NCBI GenBank assembly: GCA_003552745.1
Contig: PUOG01000036.1
Coordinates: forward strand, 1-22,488
DNA: 22,488 nucleotides
Direction: 5' to 3'
From: Spirochaetaceae bacterium
Lineage (GTDB): Bacteria; Spirochaetota; Spirochaetia; DSM-27196; SKKC01
The position numbers and the translations under genes were made by a program. Below are positions 7,600-15,415 of this stretch, piece after piece. The notes under the pieces are model-generated. The model was not told where the DNA came from and did no database searches. It worked only from the letters and a program-made list of their open reading frames with translations. Numbering within the stretch: the first letter of the stretch is position 1; every line of letters begins with the position of its first letter.

Positions 7600-10410
7600 T
7601 TATCGATGAGACGATCGAGAACGGATGGTCTCCGCGAGCGTCGTTGCGATATCGAGCACGTCGCAGCCGCCGTCACGGACACCGAGAACCAGATAAGCTC
7701 GTGTCCCGCGGAACTTCACCGGAATGAACACGACACAGCGACAGCTGCCGATCGAGGTGTTCTGGCCGGTCACCTCAACCCCGGGTAGCTCGGTCACGGA
7801 TCCCTCGAACCGGAAAAGCCGGCCCTCTTTCAGTATTGATTGCGCGAATTCTGAGCGTTCAGGTATTTGCACGGACTCGTGCTCGTGCTCGTTCAGACCA
7901 ATACCGTATTCGGTGTGATATCCGTCGTCCCCGCGCACTGCAATCATCGCCACTCGCGCATAGACTTTCCTTGTGAGAAGCATCAGGCCTCTCATAATTC
8001 CCGGTTCGTCGTCCCGGAAGTGGCTAAGATAGCGGTCGAGATCGATCCCCTCAACGGCGAATATCGGGTCGGAATCAGACTCTTCATCTTCGGAAAAATC
8101 GGTTCGGGCGTCGTCCGGGCGCCCGCTCGATGCGCCACGGTTCAAACTCTTTCGACGCGTCAGAGGCCTCATATCAACGTCACCGAGCAGCAACACGGCA
8201 TCTTCGCTTCTTGTGTCGCCATTCCCCGTCGCGGGATCACCACCCGAGGGTGATTCGCCGGAGATTCCCGCCCCCACCGCCTGCTTTGAATACACGTCCT
8301 CACGAATGCGATAGACACCACCGGCGTCGGGTACGATTGATCGCCCGCCCGCAGCCTCTCTTGCTTTCTCGATAGACTCGGTTTGTCCGTTCGCGAAAAC
8401 GGCGGAATCGCTTGCCGCCGGAGTCGCCTCCCGCCCGCGGTTGACCGTCTCGGGATGCCCGGCAGCCGATGGCCCGACAGTTCTGTCTGTCGCTTGCCCG
8501 GCGTGTAGGTGGTCGGCGGACGACCGCTCTTCGAGCATCATGCTGCGCGCTGGCGTCGCGGCGCGGGTCTGTTCCGAGACGTCGAGAATCGCCGCTACCT
8601 CCTCTCGAATATCGGCGTTTCTCAACTCATCTGACTCGTCGAGCGACAACTCGTCAGTAGCTTCGGCATACTCGATCGGCTCGACTTCCTCGAGTTCTTC
8701 TTCTGCTACGGGTTCCGCTTCTTCCAGTTCCTCGAGTTCGCCGAATGCCTCATCATCAGTATCATCGACCGCGTCCGCCACTTCCACCGCTTCGGCATCC
8801 TGAGCACCCGCAGCGTCGAGCTCCTCGAGTTCATCGAGCTCTTCAACTTCCTGCGCGTCCCTCGCCTCATCGAGATCTTCAGCTTCCTGAGCATTCGCCG
8901 CCGCTATCGCCTCGTCAGCTTCGTCCAGCTCCTCAAGCTCTTCGACCTCTTGGACTTCCGTCGCCGCGTCCGGGTCCTCGACTTCTTCGAGCTCCTCGGC
9001 CTCCTGAGCGTCCATCGCAGCTTTCGCCTCGTCGGTCTCTTCCAGCTCCTCCAGCTCTTCGACCTCCTGCACGTCCGCCGCCGCGTCCAACTCTCCGGTT
9101 CTCCCGAGATTCGGAGAGTCGGGCCCACTCGGACCAGCGGGCTGCAACCCGACACCTCGCGACTCCAGGTTACCGATTACCCGCTCGAGCATGCGTTCGA
9201 TCTGCTGTAGATCCAGGTCACTGCGACCGCTGTCACGTCGAGATCCCAGCACGTCGACAATCTCGTCCCAGCTCTTATCGACGAGATGGTCGATCTTCTC
9301 CCGGTCTTCGGCCCGAACACGTCCTATGCCCTGCTTCAAACGACGAGTCATCTCCGGCTTGCGACGAAGCAGCTCATCTCTCCGACTTCCCCAATCCAAC
9401 TCCTCACCTCGTTCGAGGTACTCGCGAAGCAATCCGAGTTGGAACCGCTTGATCCTCTCAGACAGTACAACGGTGGTATCCTGGCGTATATTCAGTAAGA
9501 GGAACACTATCAGGAACAGCGTCAGAAAGGTTCCTGCGAGCACTATCGCCTGCAACTCATTGCTGAGGGTAAGTTCATTCGACGGGACCACGTATCCGAT
9601 TCGGAGGTCCGATCGCTCTACGACCGGTATGACCAACTCTCGGTCTCCGCTCAGCCGAATGAGCGCCTCTCCGGCCGCCTCTTCCCATGTATCTGCGATA
9701 GCCTCGCGCAGCTCTTCTCGGCCCTCACGTGGGACGTTCAGCACTATTCCATCGGTGGAAACGAGCTCTATAGCCCGGTCGGAGTCAGTTATCCCGGCCC
9801 TTATCAGTCGGTTGGCATAAGATCGCGGCGAGAAGATGAACAATCCGGTTCCACGCCAGATCCCGTTTTCGTCCATAACGGGTAGCCGGAATACAAACGA
9901 CGAGGTCTCCGAATCGAGAACCATGTCCAGTTCATCTGGTTCGGTGAGAGCAAGGTCGCTCCAACGCTCGCCATCCTCGATCGCTTCCAACGGCTGATAC
10001 GTGCGGATACCGTCGCTTTCGGTGTAGTCATCCTCGCGGGTCGAGAAGTGGATCTGAGTTCCGTCGCGATTCAGGAAAATCGCCGCAACGAATCCGCTTC
10101 GGTCGTCCTCGATCCGGCGAAAGATACCAGCCCGCGCTTCTATATCGCCACGCGTTTGGTTCGGTTGATAGAGAGTCCGTATCTCTTCCTGCTCGACTAT
10201 CGCCGAAAATCGCTCGAGACTGTGATCACGGAACTCGGCGAGTTCACGCTGCGCGTTCTCCAGATCCGTCCGGTAGTGCGCGAGCACACGCGGACTGTAA
10301 AACGAGGCCTCGATGACGTCGAAAAGACCGGAAAAAGCGAAGAACGAGAACGCACTGAAGCCGATTATCGCGATTAACAGGCTTACGCTTACTTTTTGAA
10401 CCGGACGCAT
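7600..10410 (-). CDS. Membrane sensor-like protein: Cache-like region, acidic repeats, GAF-like C-terminus
   Basis: 936 residues. Layout: an N-terminal membrane helix (about 7-30); an extracytoplasmic region (31-285) whose strand patterns FVAAIFLNRDG, GTGLFIFSPRSY, IELVSTDGIVLN and LRIGYVVPSNEL suggest a double Cache sensor; a second helix (286-307); a charged cytoplasmic helical stretch (about 310-415); a strongly acidic Glu/Ala/Leu repeat tract (about 439-600); a disordered-looking Gly/Ser/Ala linker (about 601-780); and a globular C-terminus (about 783-936) with a GAF-like pattern ending CVVFIPVKFRGTRAYLVLGV. No HAMP, kinase, GGDEF, EAL or methyl-accepting signature is visible, so it is not an ordinary chemoreceptor or kinase. 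The ATG has only a weak upstream site (CAAGAG). The gene follows rplQ by 112 bases on the same strand and could be read from the ribosomal transcript or from its own promoter. Domain names are inferred by eye. Confidence 0.85.
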   Translation of the reverse strand: MRPVQKVSVSLLIAIIGFSAFSFFAFSGLFDVIEASFYSPRVLAHYRTDLENAQRELAEFRDHSLERFSAIVEQEEIRTLYQPNQTRGDIEARAGIFRRIEDDRSGFVAAIFLNRDGTQIHFSTREDDYTESDGIRTYQPLEAIEDGERWSDLALTEPDELDMVLDSETSSFVFRLPVMDENGIWRGTGLFIFSPRSYANRLIRAGITDSDRAIELVSTDGIVLNVPREGREELREAIADTWEEAAGEALIRLSGDRELVIPVVERSDLRIGYVVPSNELTLSNELQAIVLAGTFLTLFLIVFLLLNIRQDTTVVLSERIKRFQLGLLREYLERGEELDWGSRRDELLRRKPEMTRRLKQGIGRVRAEDREKIDHLVDKSWDEIVDVLGSRRDSGRSDLDLQQIERMLERVIGNLESRGVGLQPAGPSGPDSPNLGRTGELDAAADVQEVEELEELEETDEAKAAMDAQEAEELEEVEDPDAATEVQEVEELEELDEADEAIAAANAQEAEDLDEARDAQEVEELDELEELDAAGAQDAEAVEVADAVDDTDDEAFGELEELEEAEPVAEEELEEVEPIEYAEATDELSLDESDELRNADIREEVAAILDVSEQTRAATPARSMMLEERSSADHLHAGQATDRTVGPSAAGHPETVNRGREATPAASDSAVFANGQTESIEKAREAAGGRSIVPDAGGVYRIREDVYSKQAVGAGISGESPSGGDPATGNGDTRSEDAVLLLGDVDMRPLTRRKSLNRGASSGRPDDARTDFSEDEESDSDPIFAVEGIDLDRYLSHFRDDEPGIMRGLMLLTRKVYARVAMIAVRGDDGYHTEYGIGLNEHEHESVQIPERSEFAQSILKEGRLFRFEGSVTELPGVEVTGQNTSIGSCRCVVFIPVKFRGTRAYLVLGVRDGGCDVLDIATTLAETIRSRSSHR
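8785..9075 (-). repeat. In-gene acidic repeat tract
   Basis: Residues 446-542 of the large membrane protein hold six diverged copies of a motif close to D-A/V-Q-E-x-E-E-L, starting at residues 446, 467, 485, 506, 518 and 535. The copies alternate between VQEVEEL and AQEAEEL forms, so a 39-residue (117-base) double unit starting at 446/447 recurs at 485/486. The DNA copies differ at many third positions, so this is an old repeat under protein-level selection or a drifting low-complexity tract. Acidic Glu/Leu-rich sequence continues to about residue 600. Confidence 0.8.
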
Positions 10411-10503
10411 ACTCTTGCGATAAGTCTAACATAAACGCCGTTCTAGTGCACACGGCTACGTTCACGGAGAATGGCTGCCTGTCTTCAGTGACTCCGGAAT
10501 GGT

Positions 10504-10521
10504 GTCGCGCCTGCGGCGGAC
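10504..10521 (-). terminator. Possible hairpin just after rplQ
   Basis: One base after the rplQ stop, the RNA could fold GTC-CGCC / GGCG-C-GAC with a GCA loop: 7 pairs and one bulged C. No T-run follows, so it is not a standard intrinsic terminator. It may only slow polymerase or protect the 3' end. An outer GTGAC/GTCAC pair surrounds it. The rest of the 112-base gap up to the 7600-10410 gene shows no clear promoter. Confidence 0.25.
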
Positions 10522-10522
10522 G

Positions 10523-11017
10523 TCACGACTCCTCAGAGTCGGCGTCGCTCGACGGCGCCTCAGCGACCGGCGAACCGGTTTCCGCCTGCGGTCTTCGTTC
10601 TTCGGAGCGCTTGCTCCGGCGCCGACTCCGCTTACCCGACCCCGACTCTTCGGCTTCCGAATCTCGCCCGACGAGCTCGAGCAGAACCATCTCCGCCCCG
10701 TCGCTCTTTCGTGGTCCGAGTTTCAGGATGCGGGTATACCCGCCGGGACGGCTTTTGTAAGTTGGTCCGAGGTCGGTGAAGAGTTTCGCCAGCACTTCCT
10801 GATCTTTGATGTCCTTCCCCACGATTCGCCGGTTGTGAACGCTATCACTCTTGGCTCGGGTGATCATCTTCTCCGCGGTTCGACGAACTTCTTTTGCCTT
10901 TGCGTTGGTCGTACGCACACGCTCGTGCCGGACCAGCGATGTAACGAGATTCCTGTGCAACGCCTTGCGATGTGCAGGCTTTCGACCGAGTCGATTAAAT
11001 CCAATCTTATGCTTCAT
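10523..11017 (-). CDS. rplQ: 50S ribosomal protein L17, with C-terminal extension
   Basis: L17 sits near the peptide exit of the large subunit. 164 residues from an ATG with GGAAG upstream. The start overlaps the end of rpoA by 11 bases (rpoA stop at 11007). The family core is clear: MKHKIGFNRLGRKPAHRKAL at the start, then HERVRTTNAKAKEVRR, with the core ending in VLLELVGR at about 118. Residues 119-164 are an added tail: first basic (KRSRRRSKRSEERR), then acidic and Ser/Ala-rich (DADSEES). E. coli L17 is about 127 residues and lacks this tail. A frame extension to 11077 exists but would run deeper into rpoA. Last gene of the ribosomal run. Confidence 0.97.
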   Translation of the reverse strand: MKHKIGFNRLGRKPAHRKALHRNLVTSLVRHERVRTTNAKAKEVRRTAEKMITRAKSDSVHNRRIVGKDIKDQEVLAKLFTDLGPTYKSRPGGYTRILKLGPRKSDGAEMVLLELVGRDSEAEESGSGKRSRRRSKRSEERRPQAETGSPVAEAPSSDADSEES

Positions 11018-12086
11018 CTTCCGCCTCTTCCTGACTACCCTGTGCCGCTCCACTGACAGAAGCGTCACGCAGCGCACGCTTGATCTCGCTGTAATCGGTC
11101 ATGCCGAGACTCAGATTCCACTCCTTGAGCTTCTCCTTGATTTCGAGCAATGACTTCTTTCCAAAGTTGCGAGTCTTCGCAATGTCTTCTTCCGTGCGGG
11201 CTGTGAGGTCCCCAATACTCCGGATATTGGCGTTCTTCAGGCAATTGCTTGAACGCACCGAGAGCTCCAGCTCTTCAACCGGGGTATCCAGCAACTTCCG
11301 CAGCCGTTCTTCATCCTCGTCGACATCCTCATCGCCGGCAAGGTCGTCTTCGTCAAAGTTGATGAAGATTCCGAAATGGTCCTTCGCCATTTTCGCCGCC
11401 TCAGCGACCGCGTCTTCGGGTCGTGTCGTCCCGTCCGTCCAGACCTCGAGTATAAGCTTATCGTAGTCGGTTCGCTGGCCAACACGAGTGCTCTCTATAT
11501 CGTATTTCACCCTTCTTATCGGGCTGAAAATCGCATCGATCGGAATCGTTCCGATCACCTCGACGTACTTCTCGTTGATCTCCGACGGAACGTATCCGCG
11601 ACCGAAATCTATCTGAAGCTCTATTTCCAGCTTCGCCGATTCCATGAGAGTCATGAGATGCTGATCCTTATTCAACACCTCTATCCCCTCTTCCACCTCG
11701 AGATCGGCACCGCTGACAACGCGTGCGCCGGAAGCTTCCAGCAGAATCGTCTTCTGTTCGGTTCCTTCATCGAGCCTGACACGCATCTGCTTCAAGTTGG
11801 CGATAACGTCGGGAGTATCTTCCTGCACGTGCGGGATCGCCTCGTATTCGCTCGACAGGACGTGTGCGTTCCCCTCTTCGTCGTACGAAGTGACCCGTAT
11901 TGCGGTGATCGCATATCCCTGAATCGACGAAAGAAGTACTCGTCGAAGCGTATTCCCGATGGTTGTGCCATAGCCACGCTCGAACGGATATGCGATGAAC
12001 TTCCCGTATTCGGGCTTGTTCTCGCCCTGTTCGAAGGTGATACCCTTCGGACGCTTGAAGCCTTTTAGCAGATTCTTTCTAGCCAT
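11007..12086 (-). CDS. rpoA: RNA polymerase subunit alpha
   Basis: The alpha subunit dimerises to start RNA polymerase assembly and contacts promoter UP elements and activators. 359 residues. The N-terminal domain shows the assembly signature PFERGYGTTIGNTLRRVLLSS (about 34-54). A very acidic linker (FDEDDLAGDEDVDEDEE, about 242-258) leads to the alpha-CTD (about 270-329), with RSSNCLKNANI and the helix-hairpin-helix TRNFGKKSLLEIKEKL. A polar tail of about 30 residues follows. The ATG at 12086 has AGGA 8 bases upstream; an in-frame ATG at 12119 lacks family support. It lies 117 bases after rpsK, the largest gap in the run, with rpsD absent from its usual place. It overlaps rplQ. Confidence 0.98.
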   Translation of the reverse strand: MARKNLLKGFKRPKGITFEQGENKPEYGKFIAYPFERGYGTTIGNTLRRVLLSSIQGYAITAIRVTSYDEEGNAHVLSSEYEAIPHVQEDTPDVIANLKQMRVRLDEGTEQKTILLEASGARVVSGADLEVEEGIEVLNKDQHLMTLMESAKLEIELQIDFGRGYVPSEINEKYVEVIGTIPIDAIFSPIRRVKYDIESTRVGQRTDYDKLILEVWTDGTTRPEDAVAEAAKMAKDHFGIFINFDEDDLAGDEDVDEDEERLRKLLDTPVEELELSVRSSNCLKNANIRSIGDLTARTEEDIAKTRNFGKKSLLEIKEKLKEWNLSLGMTDYSEIKRALRDASVSGAAQGSQEEAEDEA

Positions 12087-12147
12087 ACGATTCGTCCTTT
12101 TCGGTTGTCCTGTCAGCACACAACGGATTCACACACGCGAGAACTCC

Positions 12148-12203
12148 GTGCGCCGACCGAGAGCTTATCGGCCCTCAATCCGGGTCCACTCTCCGATGCG
12201 CAC
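12148..12203 (-). promoter_or_regulatory. Nested hairpin in the rpoA leader
   Basis: The rpsK-rpoA gap can fold with an outer stem GTGCGC (12198-12203) / GCGCAC (12148-12153) enclosing an inner hairpin GGCCGA (12168-12173) / TCGGTC (12155-12160) with a 7-base loop and one G-U pair. No T-run follows, so a terminator is unlikely, and I found no good promoter boxes. It could be a ribosomal-protein binding site, an RNA processing site or chance folding. Confidence 0.3.
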
Positions 12204-12587
12204 CTAAACCCGACGGCTCTTCCGTGGTCGGCACCCGTTGTGAGGAATCGGTGTCACGTCTTCGATACTTCGTACCTGGAGTCCCAAATTGCCCAGACTG
12301 CGAATCGCCGACTCACGGCCGACACCGGGGCCGTTAACGTAGACCTGTACCTCCTGAAGGCCAAAGTCCATCGCTTTCTGCGCGGCCATCTCCGCCGTAG
12401 TTTGCGCTGCATACGGGGTAGACTTCTTCGCGCCCCGAAAACCGAGGCCCCCGGCGCTCGCCCAGCTCAGCGTGTTTCCACCGCGATCGGTAATCGTCAC
12501 AATCGTATTGTTGAATGTCGCCTGGATATAGACGTTTCCCTGGACTACGGTCTTTTTCTCTCTCTTCCGTCTCGTTGTCTTCGCCAC
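12204..12587 (-). CDS. rpsK: 30S ribosomal protein S11
   Basis: S11 forms part of the 30S platform and contacts 16S rRNA near the E site. 127 residues, a normal length. Family landmarks: VQGNVYIQATFNNTIVTITD at about 15-34, SWASAGGLGFRGAKKSTPYAA in the middle, and the basic end DVTPIPHNGCRPRKSRRV. It starts at GTG, with AAGGAG 7 bases upstream. It lies 20 bases after rpsM. In E. coli rpsD follows; here a 117-base gap and rpoA follow instead. Confidence 0.98.
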   Translation of the reverse strand: MAKTTRRKREKKTVVQGNVYIQATFNNTIVTITDRGGNTLSWASAGGLGFRGAKKSTPYAAQTTAEMAAQKAMDFGLQEVQVYVNGPGVGRESAIRSLGNLGLQVRSIEDVTPIPHNGCRPRKSRRV

Positions 12588-12607
12588 TTACGTTCTCCTT
12601 GCGACCG

Positions 12608-12973
12608 CTACTTTCGCTTACCTGCGACAGTTCGCCGTTTCCCCTTCCGCGTCCGGGCGTTCGTTCGCGTCCGCTGTCCACGTACGGGCAATCCCTTCCT
12701 GTGTCTCAGTCCACGGTTGCAGCCGATATCCATAAGCCGCTTGATGTTGAGACTCACCTCAGTCCTGAGTCTTCCCTCGACCTTATAGTCGTTCTCCAGA
12801 ACGGTTCTGACCTCGGCAAGCTCTTCGGGTGTGAGATCGTTAATCCTGCGATTTCCGTCTACTCCGCTTGCGCTACAGATCTTCCTCGCCGAGGAATCCC
12901 CGATTCCGTAGATATAAGTCAATGCTACCGAGACAGGTCTATTAGGTAGGTCAATTCCTGCAATGCGCGCCAT
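12608..12973 (-). CDS. rpsM: 30S ribosomal protein S13
   Basis: S13 sits in the 30S head, where it touches the P-site tRNA and forms subunit bridges with L5 and 23S rRNA. 121 residues, a usual size. MARIAGIDLPNRPVSVALTY opens the protein, IYGIG and the helix-turn region follow, and the basic tail GLPVRGQRTRTNARTRKGKR is present. The ATG at 12973 is chosen because family members begin MARIAG. AAGGAG, formed partly by the rpmJ stop (TAAGGAG), lies 10 bases upstream. A frame extension to 13024 would run through rpmJ and is rejected. Confidence 0.98.
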   Translation of the reverse strand: MARIAGIDLPNRPVSVALTYIYGIGDSSARKICSASGVDGNRRINDLTPEELAEVRTVLENDYKVEGRLRTEVSLNIKRLMDIGCNRGLRHRKGLPVRGQRTRTNARTRKGKRRTVAGKRK

Positions 12974-12987
12974 ATTCAATGCACTCC

Positions 12988-13101
12988 TTAGCGCTGTCGC
13001 TGCTTGTGCTTCGGATTCGAGCAAATCACCCGAATCATACCGCGACGGCGAATGATCTTACAGCTCGCGCACATACGCTTAACACTCACACGAACCTTCA
13101 T
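12988..13101 (-). CDS. rpmJ: 50S ribosomal protein L36, zinc type
   Basis: A 37-residue protein, MKVRVSVKRMCASCKIIRRR through to KHKQRQR. It carries the zinc-ribbon residues Cys11, Cys14, Cys27 and His32, so it is the zinc-binding (C+) form. L36 binds 23S rRNA in the large subunit and helps late assembly. GAGGAG lies 6 bases before the ATG. It sits 11 bases after secY and 14 before rpsM. adk, map and infA, which many bacteria place between secY and rpmJ, are absent. Confidence 0.96.
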   Translation of the reverse strand: MKVRVSVKRMCASCKIIRRRGMIRVICSNPKHKQRQR

Positions 13102-13112
13102 TTCTTACTCCT

Positions 13113-14432
13113 CTACAGGTTCCGAGACCGAATCCGGCCTTTCTTCGTCAATCCTTCGTGATGGTGCATTCGAAGTTGCCCCTCAATCTGAGACATGAGG
13201 TCCAGGTCGACACCAACGATGATCAACAGCGACGTACCACCCATCAGGAAAGCGACTTCCTGCGGAAACCCGAATAGCGCCTGCACCAACTCGGGGATTA
13301 GAGCGATGAACGCCAGGAAGATCGCACCGGGAAGAATGATGCGATTCAGAATGCGGGTGAAGTACTCTTCCATCTTCTCCGACCGGATTCCGGGGATGGA
13401 GCCACCATGCTCCCGGATGTTCTTCGCGATCTCCAGCGGGTTCAGCGTCACCTGCGTATAGAAATACGCGAAGAAGATGATCAAGCCCGAATACATGACA
13501 ACGTATGGAATACCCGGCGGCTGAAGCCATGCGGCAAACTGCTGCATCCATCGAACGCCTCCTCCGAGTCCCTGTGCAATCTGCAGCGGGAAGAAAATCA
13601 CCGAGGATGCGAAGATCACGGGAATAACGCCGGACGGGTTAATTTTGAATGGCACATACGTGTTCTGAGCGCCGTACATTCTGCGTCCAACCACCCGTTT
13701 CGAGTAGTGAACCGGTATCTTGCGCTGGCCTTGCTGCTCGTAAATGACTAAGGCCGTTACAACGATGAAGATACCAAAAACGATGATCACGAAAACCGGA
13801 TTGAGGTCCCCATGCTGGATCTCCTGAAAGAGCGTCCAGATCGCCCCCGGCATTCGCGCGACAATGCCGGAGAAGATAAGCAGCGATATACCGTTTCCGA
13901 TACCTCGTTGGCTTATCTGCTCTCCGATCCACACGAGGAAGATCGTTCCGGCGGTAACCGTCAACATACTAACGACCCGGTACAAGCCGTCCGGGATGAT
14001 GATCGCGTTCGGAATCGTATTCGCGTAGAAGGTCACAGCGAGGCTTTGCACGAGACACACCACAACGGTGCCGTATCGGGTGTAGCGCTGAATCTTCTTT
14101 CGGCCACCTTCCTCCTCGGAGATCTTCTTCAGTGCCGGGAAGACCAGCAGCAGAAGCTGCATAATGATCTGCATCGAGATATACGGCATGATGCCGAGCA
14201 TGAAGATGCTGAAATTCGTGAACGCACCGCCGGAGAAGAAATCCAGATACCCTTCTACGGTGACGCCCGCCTGCTCCTGGGTCAGGAAGAAAGCCCGAAG
14301 CGCGTTTACGTTAATCCCCGGAATGGGAATCGCCGCACCGAGACGAAAGATCGCGAGCATTCCGATCGTGAAGAAGATGCGTTGCCTGAGGTCCTTGATT
14401 CTGAATACATCGACGAGTGCGTTACGAGCCAT
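13113..14432 (-). CDS. secY: Protein translocase subunit SecY
   Basis: The channel-forming subunit of the SecYEG translocon in the inner membrane, through which proteins are exported or inserted. 439 residues, a normal length, with about ten hydrophobic segments spaced along the chain. Family landmarks: the opening FRIKDLRQRIFFTIGMLAIFR; the plug region after TM1 (PIPGINVNAL); the cytosolic loop RRKIQRYTRYGTVVV; VVGRRMYGAQNTYVPFKINPSG; and the C-terminal loop preceding IVGVDLDLMSQIEGQLR. The end MHHHEGLTKKGRIRSRNL is basic, as expected for the ribosome side. AAGGGA lies 8 bases upstream of the ATG. It sits between rplO (31 bases) and rpmJ (11 bases). Confidence 0.98.
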   Translation of the reverse strand: MARNALVDVFRIKDLRQRIFFTIGMLAIFRLGAAIPIPGINVNALRAFFLTQEQAGVTVEGYLDFFSGGAFTNFSIFMLGIMPYISMQIIMQLLLLVFPALKKISEEEGGRKKIQRYTRYGTVVVCLVQSLAVTFYANTIPNAIIIPDGLYRVVSMLTVTAGTIFLVWIGEQISQRGIGNGISLLIFSGIVARMPGAIWTLFQEIQHGDLNPVFVIIVFGIFIVVTALVIYEQQGQRKIPVHYSKRVVGRRMYGAQNTYVPFKINPSGVIPVIFASSVIFFPLQIAQGLGGGVRWMQQFAAWLQPPGIPYVVMYSGLIIFFAYFYTQVTLNPLEIAKNIREHGGSIPGIRSEKMEEYFTRILNRIILPGAIFLAFIALIPELVQALFGFPQEVAFLMGGTSLLIIVGVDLDLMSQIEGQLRMHHHEGLTKKGRIRSRNL

Positions 14433-14463
14433 ACGTTACTTCCCTTACGTTGCCGACCGCTGC

Positions 14464-14904
14464 CTAAACCTCGTTCACCGTCCCCCCGGCAGCCTCGATC
14501 TTTGCGCGAGCACCGGCGGAGACGCGAACACCTTTAAGCGTCAAGCTCTTTTTGATGACCCCGTTCGCCAGAACTTTCACCGATCCCTGCAGCGACGAAA
14601 TGAGTCCCTTCTCCATCAGCGTTTGCGGCGTTACTTCGCTTCCTGTCTCGAACCTGCGCTCCAGGTGCGCGATCGACACTTCGTGCACCGTGTTTTGGAA
14701 GCGTTTGTTGTTGAAGCCCCGGCGCGCGACGCGACGATAAAGCGGCATCTGCCCGCCTTCGAATCCCGGCCGCACACCACCGCCTGATCGAGACTTCTGC
14801 CCTTTTGTACCACGTCCTCCGGTCTTCCCCGTGCCGGTTCCGATCCCTTTTCCTCGGGATTTCGCCGGTCGCGTCGCACCGGACGGTTTGCGTATTACTG
14901 GCAT
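14464..14904 (-). CDS. rplO: 50S ribosomal protein L15
   Basis: L15 is a late-assembly large-subunit protein bound to 23S rRNA. 146 residues. The Gly-rich RNA-binding region GIGTGTGKTGGRGTKGQKSR (about 20-39) and GFEGGQMPLYRR are typical, and the C-terminal domain ends GARAKIEAAGGTVNEV. The N-terminus MPVIRKPSGATRPAKSRGKG differs from the common M(K/R)LxxLxP form but keeps the later part of it. The ATG lies only 4 bases after the rpsE stop, with a weak GGGG upstream. rpmD (L30), which normally lies between rpsE and rplO, is absent. Secure call. Confidence 0.97.
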   Translation of the reverse strand: MPVIRKPSGATRPAKSRGKGIGTGTGKTGGRGTKGQKSRSGGGVRPGFEGGQMPLYRRVARRGFNNKRFQNTVHEVSIAHLERRFETGSEVTPQTLMEKGLISSLQGSVKVLANGVIKKSLTLKGVRVSAGARAKIEAAGGTVNEV

Positions 14905-14908
14905 AAGA

Positions 14909-15409
14909 TTAGCCCCACATTTCCTTCACGGTCTTTCCTCGACCTCTTGCGATCTCACGGGCATCCATGAGCCGATCGAACCCTTCAAACACCGCCTTCA
15001 CGATGTTCACCGGATTCTGAGACCCAAGCGACTTACAAAGCACGTCGCTAATGCCGCCGACTTCCATAATTGCACGAACGGGTCCGCCCGCGATAACACC
15101 GGTACCCGGAGCAGCCGGCTTCAGGAGCACCTCAGCACTCTTGAATCTTCCGGTAATGTTGTGCGGGATAGTATGACGCTTCATCGGCACCGTAACCATG
15201 TTTCGTTTCGCTCGATCTACGCCCTTCCGGATCGCTTCGGATACGTCGTTCGCCTTACCAAAGCCGTAACCTACCTTCCCGGCTTTGTCTCCGACTACGA
15301 CAAGCGCACTGAACGAAAACCGACGTCCACCCTTCACAACCTTCGAGACCCGATTCAGCTTAATCAGCTTCTCGCTGAGATCCTTCTCACGACTCTGTTC
15401 ACCAGCCAT
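14909..15409 (-). CDS. rpsE: 30S ribosomal protein S5
   Basis: S5 lies at the mRNA entry side of the 30S subunit and influences decoding accuracy. 166 residues. The N-terminal double-stranded-RNA-binding fold shows VVKGGRRFSFSALVVVGD and KVGYGFGKANDVSEAIRKG. The C-terminal domain has KPAAPGTGVIAGGPVRAIME and VCK-type SLGSQNPVNIVKAVFEG variants. The upstream ribosome binding site is weak (CAGGT 12 bases before the ATG), so coupling to rplR, which ends 6 bases upstream, is likely. Length and motifs are normal. Confidence 0.98.
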   Translation of the reverse strand: MAGEQSREKDLSEKLIKLNRVSKVVKGGRRFSFSALVVVGDKAGKVGYGFGKANDVSEAIRKGVDRAKRNMVTVPMKRHTIPHNITGRFKSAEVLLKPAAPGTGVIAGGPVRAIMEVGGISDVLCKSLGSQNPVNIVKAVFEGFDRLMDAREIARGRGKTVKEMWG

Positions 15410-15415
15410 ATGCGA

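Noticed and set aside
8745..9452. Pro/Arg-rich open frame (235 codons) on the + strand
   Set aside because: It is the reverse complement of the Glu-rich repeat tract. Glu, Leu and Ala codons read backwards give Pro/Arg/Leu without stops, so this is a composition artefact.
11376..12068. 230-codon + strand frame
   Set aside because: Antisense to rpoA, which is intact; no support.
12974..13024. Extended S13 start
   Set aside because: The added residues would come from the rpmJ coding region, and S13 proteins begin MARIAG at 12973.
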